This document shows, piece after piece, positions 47,614-60,333 of a stretch of DNA of 64,000 nucleotides. The notes beneath the pieces were generated by a model. It saw only the letters and a list, made by a program, of their open reading frames with translations, did not search any database and was not told where the DNA came from. The stretch covers positions 1,740-65,739 of the forward strand of contig NW_001799288.1 in assembly GCF_000165425.1 (NCBI RefSeq), read 5' to 3'. Positions within the stretch are counted from its first letter, which is position 1. Each line of letters opens with the position of its first letter. A program made the translations under genes and the position numbers. Origin of the DNA: Paramecium tetraurelia (Eukaryota > Ciliophora > Oligohymenophorea > Peniculida > Parameciidae).

Positions 47614-48754
47614 ATGGCAGAAGAAAATAAGTATGACGGTCTATTCATGACAATTATGTAGTAAACAAAGGATATTAATGTATTCTTTGATGCATCGTTT
47701 GGATTTTTAAGGTAATTTCATTTCTATTGAATATAGACGTCACACCGACTTTTTCTTAGATTAAAAACAAGCAGAAAAAGTTATTACTGAATCTTGTGCT
47801 AAAAATTTCCTCATATTTTAATCAGAAAAAGTTGACAAGGACAAGAAGGAAGAGCAAAGAAAGTAAAGAGAAGAATAAAGAAAAAGGGAAAAGGAAGCCG
47901 CTGAAAAGGCTAAGAAGGAAGCAGAACAACTATAATAACAATAATTATTACAATAATAAAAAGAAAAATTAGAATAACAAAAATAACAATAATAATAATA
48001 ATAGCAATAACAATAGTAATAATAATAAGAACCATTGGATCCATCAGTACCAATTTACTAACCAGTTTTGAAAGTTCCAGAGTAAAAGCCAAAAGAACCT
48101 GAAAAGAAAGAAGGGGAAGAAAAAGATGGAGAGAAAAAAGATGGAGAAAAGAAGGATGACAACGAAAAGGCACCATTAGGTAACGGAGGAAGAACAGAGA
48201 GATATATCTGGACCTAAACTCTAGAAGAAGTATAAGTTTATATCCCTATCCCCTCTACTGTTACAAGTAAATAACTAACAGTGAAAATTGAAGCCTGCTC
48301 ATTATTAGTTGGACTTAAAGGTATTCATTTAAATTAATATTACTCTAGGCTAACCTCCTATCGTTAATGGATAATTATTTGAAAAAATATAATCTGATGA
48401 ATCAACTTGGTTATTGACTGATGGAGAAATTTAGGATTACAAAGGAAAATATATTCACATATCAATTACAAAATACTCTGGTTAGATGAATTGGTGGGCA
48501 TGTGTCATTAAAGGTATTTTTAATTATTAGAATTAGGTGATCTTGAAATCAATACTCAAAAGATCAGTCCAGAACCATCATAATTGTCTGATTTGGATGG
48601 AGACACCAGAGGAACAGTTGAAAAGATGATGTTCGATATGAGACAAAAACAAATGGGCAAACCTTCTAGTGATGAGCTTTTAAAGTAGAATAAATTATCT
48701 GGATTCATGAAAGCCCACCCAGAAATGGATTTTTCAAAGTGCAAGTTCAATTGA
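47614..48754 (+). CDS. NUDC: nuclear migration protein NudC
   Basis: A chaperone-type partner of dynein. The N-terminal NudC helix region ([21 protein letters not shown]) is followed by a charged coiled coil, a long Gln run, a Lys/Glu/Pro linker, and the CS domain ([64 protein letters not shown]). The conserved NudC C-terminus comes last ([37 protein letters not shown]). Three introns of about 24-30 nt are seen. Substrate-binding residues of the CS domain look intact, so a functional NudC is expected. Confidence 0.95.
47926..48028 (+). repeat. polyglutamine tract encoded largely by TAA and TAG
   Basis: Within NudC, about 25 of 35 codons are TAA, TAG or CAA, including a run of roughly 15 in a row, interrupted by Lys/Leu/Glu. 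It lies between the N-terminal helix and the CS domain and would be a solid block of stops under the standard code. Confidence 0.85.
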
Positions 48755-48984
48755 GCTATAAATAACAAGTTTAATATTATTTTTAAATCTTTTTGGGTAG
48801 TTTTCTCTTTAACAATTTGTTATTCATTTTCTCTGCACAACCAATTTATTTGATCATATTTAACATTTACTAAACTAATTAACACTTGCTGTAGTATTTT
48901 AAATATTATTTTGTTCATTTTATATATTAAATTATTTAATTATAATAAGAAAAATAAACTAATTTTTTGGCTCTTAATAATCTA

Positions 48985-49965
48985 ATGAAAAGTGCAAGAT
49001 GTATGGAATATTTAATTGATCAATTTCATCTTGATGACGTTATACAATATAAGGAATGGAATGCTCTTATTAGCTCAAATGAAGATGCTACTATTATCGT
49101 CATCTTACAATAACACTTACTTGAACATTATGAGGATGTTGATGGTCGAATACGATTAATTTTTCAATAAGAATTTTCCTAGTTTAAAAATACAGTATTT
49201 TATGGCCATTAAAAACTTCCCACAAGATTGGCTTTGAACAAAAAGGGAGATATATTATTAATTGAAATTCAAAAAACCAAATTTAATTTATATTACAAAA
49301 AGGCTTAGTTATAGTAATGGACACTTTTTTATAGTAATTGTATGGTTTTGAGAATGTTAGACTATACCATTTATAGCCCTTGCATGTTAAAATCTTTTAA
49401 TTCATAATTTTCTTGCTTTCTTTTGTAGGCATAATCAATTCCTACAACCATTGTCTTAAATATTAAAAATACCCCTTAGACCAAGAAATTAATTCAATCA
49501 TAAATCTAAGCAACTGATTGTATATTAAACGAAGAAAATAATTTAATTGTTGGAAGAGAATCCAACTAACTTCATATTTATAAATAGAAAAAGCTGATTC
49601 CATTTCAAAAAATAAATCTACCTAATGGTCTTTTGTATGCAAAGTTTGACTAATTAAATAACCTAATATTATTGACAAAGGCCCATCTAGAAATTTATTT
49701 TCAATAATTAGGATACACCTACCAAAAAATTGCAGGAATACCAATAATTAATAATAATTAAATTTGTAACATTGTTCCTATTGATGCCTATATCATAATT
49801 TAGAGAACCTACTTAGGTGCAGAATTTGCATAAGTGTGTTAAATTGAGGATGGCAACATATAAATTGTAGGGAAAATCATATGTCGATAAATAATTTCTT
49901 CGTCAAATCATACATACTACTTAGTAATTAAAGAGAAATAAATTGAAATTTATAGACACAATTGA
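48985..49965 (+). CDS. hypothetical beta-rich protein, possible propeller
   Basis: 326 codons in one frame. An N-terminal helical part (MKSARCMEYLIDQFHLDDVI) precedes repeated short beta-like units with hydrophobic alternation and polar turns (GDILLIEIQKTKFNLYY, NNLIVGRESNQLHIYKQ, NNLILLTKAHLEIYFQ, YYLVIKEKQIEIYRHN). The repeat spacing of ~45-60 residues suggests a degenerate beta propeller. No WD signature or known family is visible. Confidence 0.55.
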
Positions 49966-50130
49966 ATTATTGATATCAAAATTTTGATAATTATTTTTTT
50001 CCTTTTCTTAGACTTTCATTTTATAAATGGTTGAATAAAATAAGAAATTAATTATTTAGTTATGAGAGTAAATCGATAGATTATTTATTAGTTATTAGGT
50101 GACAATGAAAATAAATAAATATGCACATTT

Positions 50131-50684
50131 TCAATACTTTTCAACCTTAGGTTATTACTTTTTGTTAGCTTTATTAGTTTGCATTTCCATCATTTCTTAC
50201 ATTTCCGCCATTTATTGCTATTACTATTATTACATCCTTTTCATTTCTTCTCTCATTTGCATCTTTAACATTCCTACTTCTGCCAATTATATAAATCCTA
50301 AAATGATGCCACCAAATATTGCATTTCTCACAGCGATTCTTGTTCCAGCTATACGTGATTTTGAAAGCAAATACCTCTAATAGCTAAGAAACCTCCAGTG
50401 AATGCTCCTGCAACAATTGGATTTATAAAATCTTATTGATTTCTCAAATGCATAAGAGTACAATCAGTGATGCTAAATAACCCACCCCATAAAGCAAATG
50501 ATCCTCCTAGAATAGGAGCTCTTCTTTTTAATAATTGAATTCCTCCAAAAAATCTTTCTTTTTTTGGAGCAAATGACATTCCTTTTAAGAAGTAAAAAAT
50601 GCATCCAGCGAAACATCCCATTGAGAAGGCACCTCCAAAATCATCTATGATTCTGTATGGACAAGGTTATTCACGCATAGCCAT
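50131..50684 (-). CDS. mitochondrial import translocase subunit Tim17
   Basis: A core channel subunit of the TIM23 presequence translocase in the inner mitochondrial membrane. Hallmarks: EQPCPYRIIDDFGGAFSMG, CIFYFLKG, GGSFALWGGLFSITDC and NPIVAGAFTGGFLAIRAG, with four Gly-rich spans. One 26-nt intron lies near 50355-50380. The C-terminus is a Met/Gln/Lys-rich tail with a Gln run, longer than the family norm. Start chosen at MAMREQPCPYR because it gives the usual short N-terminus. Confidence 0.95.
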
Positions 50685-50824
50685 CTTAATTCTGGTAAAT
50701 ATTTATTAATTTAATGATATACATCTAGATAACTCTAAATGGAAAATGATTAATTTTATATCTATCATATCCCAAAAATATTATAATATAATTTTGAATC
50801 TATATGATATGCATATAATAAATT

Positions 50825-52502
50825 TCAATATCTATGTTTTTTATTGAATTGCTATTCTTCCATGTCACTATCATTGTTAAGGCCTGAATCTCTTGTAGAC
50901 CAATCAATCTAAGGATTCTTTTTGGTAAAAGCTGGCTACCCTCCTTATTAGATAATATGCTTCATTCTAATTCTGGTAATGAACCAATCAGATTAACCTT
51001 AATAATTGTGTCTCACATGATCCTCACAAAAGAATCTGAATTTTTATTCGTGATCCAACTATAATCCCATTAATCTAACTTGTTTAAGACAGTTAAAATG
51101 ATAATGAACATGGCATTCTGCTTTATTGCATTTCAAAGATGCTCCAATTGATCCACAATATCTACACATTTAAGCTTAAGCAAATTAGACTGCCTAAATC
51201 AAAGTAGCAATATCCACTAACATTGTGTTGTAATCTACTTAAACCCTATTAGACCATAGCAAACACATTTCATGAGAACATATTTCTCTTCCTTCTTTAT
51301 CTTTAAATAAGCAAAGCTTTCCAAATCTTGATACCAGATCAAATCTAAAATAGAATTGCACAAATGATCTAATTTTTAATAGTCTACAAAAAGCACATCT
51401 GATCGGAAACTTCAATTCTCCTTGCTGCATTTTCTTCAAAGGTACTCCTCTTAATATTGGCTCTGGCAATATTGAATCACACATCAAAGTATTGTAAAAT
51501 ATTAGATAGTTACACAATTTAAACATTTGTTTCTTTATCCCCTATGGAGGTTGTCCTTAATCTAACTTTGGAATACCGCATTTTTCAACAGCTCCTATTT
51601 AATATTCTCTGCCAATGCTCATTTCTTCATCATCCTCATGCTTTACTTTGCCTTTAACTTAGCCTTTTACTTTCTTTTTATTTTTCTCAGTTTTTTCTGT
51701 GTCTTATTTATAATAAGAATTATATAGTGCTCTCTTTCCAAATTCAGCATTTCTATTCTCTTCTGTTTCATTTGCCTTTGGCACTAAAAATTGTTTATTC
51801 TCTTTGAGCAAATCTCCCATTTCTTTCAAGAACTTCTGAAAGTGTTGTTCATGTTCTTCTACTGTTTTTCTTAACAATGATGTGAAATCTGCTTTCTTAT
51901 CTAAAATATTCTTGATTCTTAATTGTGAAATGCTTGATGGCTTGATCGATACTTCATGATTTTATGAGTCTAGATTGATATCCATCAATAGTCTGAATTA
52001 ATTTAAGTAATCATTAAGAGTGGATACATCTACTCCAGTTTCTTTCTTATCCATGTTGTAAAGTATAGTATATGCAATATCTACCTCTTCTCCAATCTCT
52101 TATAAGCTTAATAGAGTTTCATTCAGATTTTCCATGAATTGACTTAATTTATTCAACTTTTAGGCTTATTTGTATATACTTTACGAAGTCTCTTCCAAAT
52201 AGTTCTACATTCTAGCATAACTCAATTATCCTTCCTTGGTTAGATCTTATTGTGTTCTTGATGAATCTAATGATCAAATTAATAATATTACTAACAAATT
52301 TAATGAGAGCAGCCTTTAACTTAGCATATCCAAATGATGGGTGACCTTCATGTGCTCCTTCATGCACACACTTAGAACAAATGAATCCATCTTTATTGCA
52401 TTCTGGACTATTGCATACCCTAGTTACCTATTCTTCAGGATGATGTTTGCAGTATATTACATCATTATTTTATTTCTACTATGATTCAGTTGGATCACTC
52501 AT
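50825..52502 (-). CDS. B-box and extended-PHD zinc-finger protein
   Basis: The N-terminal ~60 residues hold a B-box-like cluster (YCKHHPEE, CNSPECNKDGFICSKC, HEGAHEGHPSF). A helical coiled-coil middle (LNETLLSLQEIGEEVD, RKTVEEHEQHFQKFLKEMG) and a Lys-rich linker follow. Then comes an extended PHD: FPIRCAFCRLL, EICSHEMCLLW, MCRYCGSIGASLKCNKAEC, VHYHFNCL, FFCEDH. The tail is acidic. One intron near 52150-52200 is needed to keep frame but its borders are uncertain. An extended PHD usually reads histones or DNA; a role in chromatin is likely. Confidence 0.75.
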
Positions 52503-52799
52503 TGTATTAATTTATTTTCATTTTATCTGAATCATCAATATCACATAAAAGAATAAAATATTAAAATGCTTTTTTAATTACCTTACTATATTTTGTAAAA
52601 CAACCTAAATTAATTAATTTCACATACAAATATCGATTTGCATTAATAATTAGTCAACTATGATAAATTTGGTTCATATTCACTTATGATGAAGAGAACA
52701 GAACAAAGATGGACATAGAGTAAAAACAATCAATTATTTATACATAAGTACAAATTAGATAATTAAATATAATACATAAAATATTTAAGACGATTTCAA
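52503..52799. other. intergenic, nothing recognised
   Basis: About 297 bp upstream of the B-box/PHD gene and downstream of the cysteine-rich gene. AT-rich; TGA in all frames. Confidence 0.5.
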
Positions 52800-55700
52800 T
52801 CAAATTAGCAAGCAAGCTATAAATTTTATTGGTCTACTTTACAATTCAGTTTTTTATTGTTCCTTTTCTTCTTTTTCTTGGTTACATTATGTTTGTAAGG
52901 ATCTGTTTATAAAATTTAAAACTTGCTTCAAACTAAGTATTGTATCTGCTATGAGGAAAAACACGATCACGAATAAAAAGATGATAATGTGAAACCATCC
53001 AACAATCAATTTCGTACTATATTAAAAGTTGAATATATCTAAGTCCCAGTAAATTGGTGTAGTAAGTAAGAAGATTAATAGAGTGGATTATAAAATCAAA
53101 GTTTGATAATATTCAAAAGTATTGATAAAAGTTTTTAAGTAAATCCAAGATAGTAAATAAAGTGAATTAGGTATGCAAATCAAAATAAACTGCAATACAT
53201 AGTTGCTTTAATAGATAACCAAGGAATACATTATGAAACACTTTTTTAGATTAAGACATAGCTAAAGCTTATCTCTCCAATATTGTTATGGATTCTAAAA
53301 TAGAGTTTTACCAGTAAAAAATGATGTTATATATATTAAACTTGCAAACAATGTAGTTAGGGCAATCATTTGATTGACTACTAAATGATTGAATTATTTA
53401 ACACTCAATTATAAAAATACCATAAAAAATATGTCCCAGCAACTAGCAGAGAATAATTTGTTGAGTCCATATTTCCTTATAGAATATTTATTTTTGAATG
53501 CTCTAAATTTAAGTTTGTTGTACAATGATGAAAGAAATGCATTATCCTCACAATATCTTTTTTTTTGAAGTATTGTTAAGCATTTTTCAGCTTTGTATGA
53601 CATGATGTAGACGATTATAAGAACAACAAAGCTAAAAACTAAACTCTTGATATTTTCTGCTATGTTGGCATTGACTTAATAAAATCCAAATTTTTCATTT
53701 GATTCGAAATACCGAAACTTATAAAAAGAGGGCAGCTCTTAATAATTAAAAGAATTGTATAATGTCCTTAAGGATATGATTTCTGATGCTTCAAAATATA
53801 TCATTAAATTCTGGGGATATATAATATTGAGATATTTGAAATAAGATTACTCTTAAAGTATCTCTAAAGCAGTCCAAAATGCTAATCCATTTCCACTAAT
53901 TAATAAAAAGCCTGCAAGGGCTCCTAATGAATAGATTGATTTTTCACTATAGGCCAATAAATTCTAGGAAATTTCGATGTCCTCTTTACTTAAATAGTTA
54001 GGTATTTTGATTTATAAAATTGATATTTGATTTATCAACTTAATGTCATATTCATTATATAGAGGTTCTAATAATGAAATATTGAGAAAAGGAGGATCAT
54101 TTAACTCTTAATCAATATAAATTTCAACTGCATAAATAACCCAAGAAAGAGTTGCAGACGCATTAGATTTAGGAATGATAGAAATATTATACTTACTTTA
54201 ATCCATAGAGATAATTGTAGCTGAGATAAAATTGAAGTAGTCCACTTGAGTATCGGATAACCTTTTTAGTTATTAAGTGAATTCTATTTGCACATATTAG
54301 TATTGGTTCTTTTAGGATACATAATTGGTTAATAATTCTGGGTACTTATAGTAGATGCACTCTTCATTCTGAATACATATCCAATCTTATTCAATCATAC
54401 AAACACTTGAACATCCATCCCCCGGATTAGTATTACTGTCATCACATTATTCAGTTTCAGATGTTAATATGCCATCACCACATACTGATTAACAAGAAAA
54501 TGTTGAATTATCGTAATAAAAGTGCAAATTACATTCTTAACACTTTCCTTCTTCACAAATAGAGCAATACAAAGGACAAGAATATTCACATAAATAACAA
54601 CCATCGAATTGAATACTATTATTATCGTCACATTATTCATTTTCTTCAACAATCTAATTACCGCAATAGGATTAGCATTGACCATTAACTTTTGGCATGC
54701 CATTTTTACACTAATCTATACATACTCCTTTTTCACAAGTATTACAAGATTCTTAACATTAGTAGATACATTAAAAACACCCGTCATAAGGTATATCATT
54801 TTTGTCATCACATTCTTCTACTCCAATTGTAACTAGACCATCTCCACAAATTACTAAGCATTTGTCATCCGCCAAAGTATAGGTATCAATACATTGTTTG
54901 CACATACCGAAATTGCATAATTAACAATTTTAATCGCAAAAACAATTAGGATATTGAAACATAGAAATAGCTGATATTCCGCAAATTTCTTAACATTCTC
55001 CAGCCAATAAATTGTAGCCTTCTTAACATTCTAGACATATAGCCTAATAACATTAGATGCAATTTAAAGAGCATTCTTGATGCCAGACCTCTACTTAATT
55101 TATACAATCTATATCATTGAGACATGCTTAAACTAATTACTCCGAAGTCATCCATAAGCAGTTCTTTGTTGTGATCTAATAATTCCATTCTGAATAACAA
55201 TATAAACATATTCCCTTTACACAATTTGAACATCCCTCCACACAGTTGTATTAACAATTGTGGCAACCATCAAAAGGGATTGAGTTTCCATCATCGCACT
55301 CTTCAGTTTGTTACACTATTTTGTCTCCGCAAAACTAGGAACATTATTAACTAGGTGAATCTCCAAATTAACAATCTAAATCATCTTTAAACTTATTACA
55401 TAAATAAATCCTAAAATCTCTAATTCCAAAAGATTCATCTATAAAATCTTGATCTAAATTATTTTTAAACTCGAAAGTAATTAGTTGTTAGGTGTGTCCT
55501 AAATTGACATCTCCAATTTCAGAAAGATCATTAAATCTGGTTTGCCCACAAAGACTATAATTTCTTAAACCAGAACCAAATTGGAGTAATAGATCCAATT
55601 TCATTTCATCATTAACATATAAATAAGAATGCTCAGAATCCCAACTATCAATATAATAATATCGAAATCGTATTTTCAACTTAAAATGAGGTGGAAGTAT

Positions 55701-56539
55701 TTACTAGTACTTAACAACGCTATTAATACCGCAAAGACTTGGACCACAAATCATAGGAAGCACTAGTATAATGCTATATTCTCATTTACTTTAACACTCT
55801 GATAAATATTATTACTCTCCATTTTCAACATTCCACCCATCATAATTAAAGTTTTGTAGCTCTGTTTCTGTTAAAGAAGAGACATATAATGTCCATTATA
55901 GACAATCAAATCTTGAATCAGTGTCCTAACATAATTGACATCCAGCTGGGCAGAGCTAGATAAAAAGTCTGAAATTCTTAATTCCCCAAAACCCCTACAT
56001 AAGTGCAAAAACTACCTGAATCTGCCCTAACATCGCTATATTTGCTGTAACAATTACTTATAAAGTTTCAAAATTATGAAGGATCGTTTGATCTATGGAT
56101 AAAACATAATCATTTCCTCCACAAATATTTGATCCTGTTGGTAGTAAATTAACTTCTTGCGAAACAACTTTTAATCCATCTAAATGAACACTAATTGTTT
56201 CATTATTTGCCCAATTGGATAGTCTATGATATCGTAGAATAGTGTTACTTCCAAAAGTCCAATTTTACTTAAACTATCGAATGTGGTGGAAGAGTAAAAA
56301 ATTTGGAAATTAGTGTCATATTTCCAAAATTTGAAATCCCACCAAATATTCTATTAGTTCCGCAATCTTAATATATGTTATTTGATAATCCTTTTGTTAT
56401 ATACCAACCTTTAAAATATAAAATTCAAAGCTATACCATGATTATCTACAAAACTATTCGAATCAAATGAACTGGAGAGGAGAATAAGTTACTGAAAAGC
56501 TTGCAATTTTAAACAGCAAAGTAAAAAAAATTGGATCAT
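52800..56539 (-). CDS. large cysteine-rich secreted or surface protein with C-terminal membrane spans
   Basis: A signal peptide (MIQFFFTLLFKIASF) begins ~1,200 residues. The N-terminal half has jelly-roll-like units (CGTNRIFGGISNFGNM, LPPHSIVQVKLDFW, HLDGLKVVSQEVN, LFIQLCPAGCQLC). The middle has many short Cys-x-x-Cys blocks typical of furin-like or DUF-type repeats, several with the rhythm CDDGN..DGC..C. Near the C-terminus hydrophobic segments (for example FLVFSFVVLIIVYIM, GALAGFLLISGNGLAFW) indicate membrane insertion. Several ~25-nt introns exist; not all are placed. This plan matches a large ciliate-specific family of cell-surface proteins of unknown ligand. Confidence 0.7.
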
Positions 56540-56846
56540 AATTTGGAATTAAAATTTTAGAAAATTTATTTATTCGTCCAATAAATCGTATTTCTAAATC
56601 CTCTTTTGTAATAACAATTGTATTCCATAAGTTTAGGGTATTTCGTTAAAAGAAAATCTAAATGGTCTTTAAGATCAGATAAGTGGTATATGATTATAAA
56701 TTATATAATTCTTAAAAAATAATAATTTAAAAAATCAACAATAATCTAGAGTTAATGAATAAACTTGAAACTAGTTGAATTGGAATATTATAATTATAGT
56801 TAATCATATATTAATTAGATTGAGTATTTACTATTAATTGATGATG
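56540..56846. other. intergenic, nothing recognised
   Basis: 307 bp of AT-rich DNA between two minus-strand genes; the promoter of the cysteine-rich gene must lie here. Confidence 0.5.
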
Positions 56847-57827
56847 TCAAATTTATTCTCCTTCTATTTGTTTAGCATATTTGAAAAATTCATGATTTAC
56901 AAATTCCTATATAGTAATCCGATTATATTCATCAGCCAGTCCGCCCTCAATTAGATCTTTGAGGTTTTCAAGTAATTATTTAGGAGTGTGTTCTCTCATT
57001 AATTGAGAGTCTACTTTCTGAATGAAATCTAATTGCCAAAACAAATCAGGTTGGTTGATCAATAATTGATAATACTAAATCATCCACAGTTGGAAACTAA
57101 CCCATTATGGGTGGTCTCTTGTACACAGCCAGAAATAGGGCAGTGGTTAAGGCATAAACATCTGAGGCAAATAAACAGAATTCGTCATACTCTCCATCAA
57201 CCACATTAATCCTAAAATTAACAATTTCAGGACTGGAATATGATGTGAGAGTTCTAGGTAACCATTTGGACAGCAAGTCTTCGTAGGATGGTCTGTAGCT
57301 GAATCCAAAGTCAGCCAATTTGATAACGTTTCTGTCGATCACGAGCATGTTCTCTAATTTGATGTCATTGTGTGCTATATATTAGGAATGTAAATATTCG
57401 ACAGCAATTGAAATTTAAGTAAAGTACTTGATTATAATTTTGAAGGATGTTTCATTTGATTTGCAGAGAGTATGAAGATCACAGGAAGCATTTTCAAGGA
57501 ATAAGCTGCAACATTAGAGGTTCCCTCCTGCTGGGTCAAGCTAATGATTGGGAATAAATTATTAAGTTTTGATTATGTTTGGATGATTCAGCTAACTGAG
57601 TATCTTCCATTCATTCTAGAGATCTTGGCATTCTCTCTAATGAACAGAGTGACAAGCACTGTCATCTTCCATAAATAGTTAAGCATGGAACACAGATTTT
57701 ATAACCACAGTCTAGTGAACTAATAATTGAAGAGTACATCTGATTCTCCCAGCTGTCGGTGTATGTAAGAGTTGTTGCCTTATTGTATTAAATACAAATG
57801 ATCAGCGATCTAATTGATTTGCTACAT
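56847..57827 (-). CDS. divergent protein kinase (HND instead of HRD)
   Basis: The kinase order is visible: VVIKSV (Lys), EWKILSQLNHPNII (Glu), VEYLHSQYIAHNDIKLENML, KLADFGFSY, SYSSPEI, DVYALTTALFLAVYKRPP and YYQLLINQPDLFWQLDF. In the catalytic loop HRD is HND: Asp is kept and Arg lost. APE is SPE. A glycine loop is hard to see. An N-terminal intron of only 17 nt is suggested. Between VYKRPPIMG and YYQLL a one-base shift is not explained by any normal intron; only a 13-nt GT-AG segment would restore frame. It may be a weakly active or pseudo-kinase, or a slightly damaged gene. Confidence 0.65.
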
Positions 57828-57856
57828 GTATATATTTATATATTATAATTGTTTGT

Positions 57857-58199
57857 TCATTCTTCCTCCTTTTTTTCTTCTTTTGGTCCTTAAACTACTA
57901 TCAACAAGAACTCTTTATCTGGTGCCACCATGATCTCATTATTCTTAGACTTAATACGCAAGAAAGTTAACTCATTGTTTGGATCTAAATCACGAACTGT
58001 CGATCTTGTTAATCCATAACAATCTTTAATACTTGGCCTTTGCAGCTAGGGTTGGTATTGTTCTGGCAATATTTTCTCCCTCCTTGCTTTCTGTTCCATA
58101 AGTACTCCTTATTATTTAACCATCGTTATTGCAAATTACTATGCCTTGGACGGACTTGTGAGTCTTGATTCTATTGATTGTTTCTTCAATATCCGACAT
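57857..58199 (-). CDS. dynein light chain, roadblock/LC7 family
   Basis: A single 28-nt intron separates two exons giving ~104 residues. The fold marks are [56 protein letters not shown] and [12 protein letters not shown], all typical of roadblock. It dimerises and binds the intermediate chains of cytoplasmic or axonemal dynein. The charged extra C-terminus (PKEEKKEEE) is a small addition to the family. Its ATG faces the next gene's ATG across 13 bp. Confidence 0.93.
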
Positions 58200-58212
58200 T
58201 AATAATAATTAA

Positions 58213-60274
58213 ATGAGAGCAACCTTATTTTAGTAGTTAACAAAAATAAGGGCGGAATCAGCTAAATCAGGCACGACTCGAAACAAACCTACCCTTGACA
58301 CCTCAGATCTTCTTCCTAGATCGAGTTTCCACAGAAAAAGAAAGTAAGAGGAACACAACAATTCTTTTAATGAATATTCATCCTCATTCAGATTTCCTGA
58401 TAAGGAAAGATACGAATAGGAAATCAAGTCATTGAAAAGTAACATGCATTCTTTGGAAAATGAGAATCTGAGACTCAAAACCAGAATTCATTAGATGGAA
58501 GGTATAATTCATCAAATTTGAATTTAGACAACTAACTGAAACAGGAGAAAATCATATAAGAATTAGATCGCATCGGTCCTGTCAAAGCTCCTCTGCTTTA
58601 GGCATTGAATTTTTCAAGTGCTTAAACTGCCTTAAAAAAAGAAATTCTTAATATAAGGTAAGAGTTGCAAAAAAAGGACAAGGAGCTTCAAAATTTGAAA
58701 AAAACCTAAAGACTCTCTTAAATAACTGAATTGCAAATTGAAAGAGCTGCCTTTTAAGAAGAAACAATCAGGTTAAGATAATAAATAGATTCGTTATTTA
58801 AAGCAAGTTTATATAATCTACAATAGAATAATGTAGAATAAAATATTTAAGAGAGGATATTTGCATTGGTAGCCTAAATCTAATAACATTTAATTCAACA
58901 AAGGGAGTTGGAAAAAGTGATTGATAGGTTAAAAAAAGAATGTCTAAAATATAGGGTATCAATTATTAAATTATATAGTCATAATAAATAGATTCAGAAT
59001 ACAGAAACAAAAGAGAAATTAAGAAACTAATTGCCTAATTAAAAGAGGAAACTTCAAACAATCAAAAAGAGAACAACAGAGAATTAAAATAAAATCCCAC
59101 CAAGGCTGATGAATTATAAAATTTAACTGATTTGATGTTTGCAAAATAAGAAATTAAAGCTAAAGATAGTGAAATAGAAAGATTAAATTAAATCATCTTT
59201 GATTTAGAGGTGCAAATCAAAGAAATGCAACTATCTTCAAATTTAGAAGCACAAGACCCCTAGAATTAATCATAATAATTGGATGCAACTTCTAAATCAA
59301 AGCAAGTAAAAATATCCTCCCCTGTCTTTGCAACTGAAATATTACAAGAAATTGCTTTGCCAATTAAAAAATCAATCGTCATTTAAGAAACACAAGCTGT
59401 AAGTAAATAACCTCCAAGAAGAAGAATCATACCTGTAAAATTTGAGGATATCAAAATTATTGGAGAAACTCTTAAGTATAGATTAATGGCAATGGACATT
59501 GGTATTTAATAAATAGATGAGTATTTATATGAAGGAGAATCTATGACGATCAAAGAGTTAAAAGATAAACTACGATTATACCCTTTTAACTTGGCTAAGG
59601 ATGAAAGCCTAATATTGGCAAGATATATAATGGAAGGAGAAAATGATATTTATGAATTAGAAGATGTGGCTTAGAATCCAGCTCCATATATTCGCTCCGT
59701 TTTTAGGAAAATATTGTTTAATTATAAATTGGAAATTGTAAAAAGCTAATTCGAATATTCAGAGAAAATAAAGGATGTATTAACCAGATTCAAACCTTTC
59801 ATAATCAGTAACATAAAATAATTGTATGGAAAAGATTGCATTAGAGTTAGTAAGAGTTAATTTATTGATGCATTGACTTCATTAAACATTGAATTGAACT
59901 AATTTGAGATTGACTATTTGATTGTATAAGGAATATTGGAAAGTCGCAGTGTGGAATCATTAAATTATGAAGAAATGTTGAAATATGAACCAATTAAAAT
60001 AGAAGATTAACAACTTTCCTTTTTGTTGACTGAAATCGCTAATGAAAATAAGTAAAAGGCTGAAATGTCTGTGATAATGGAATGCCCAGAGAAAGTGTCA
60101 GAAATCGAATAATAAGAATAAGCTAATGATAGCAATGCTAATTTTAATGAAGAGTAATAGTTAGATATTGACAATTAATATATCACTGTAGATTAATATG
60201 TAAAGTAGCAATTTGATTCAGAAAATGAAAAATTCAAATAAGAGTCATCATCAGATTATAATTTAGACTAGTGA
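58213..60274 (+). CDS. coiled-coil protein with a degenerate EF-hand-like C-terminal region
   Basis: Introns of 26 and 23 nt restore ~670 residues. A basic Ser/Arg-rich N-terminus precedes a long coiled coil (LKSNMHSLENENLRLKTRI and on to about residue 330). A Pro/Ser linker follows. The C-terminal globular part has helix-loop-helix pairs (IGIQQIDEYLYEGESMTIKE, KDCIRVSKSQFIDALTSLNI) that resemble EF-hands without clear Ca2+ ligands. The acidic Gln/Asp-rich tail ends SSDYNLDQ. Family not recognised; the arrangement is common in basal-body and ciliary scaffolds. Confidence 0.6.
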
Positions 60275-60333
60275 ACAAAAAGTTTATTTATTTGATATTA
60301 AAGTACTAATAAAATTTATTTGTTAAATAAAAA

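Noticed and set aside
47910..48176. A minus-strand Ile/Val-rich membrane protein frame
   Set aside because: It is the antisense of the NudC polyglutamine and Lys/Glu-rich region.
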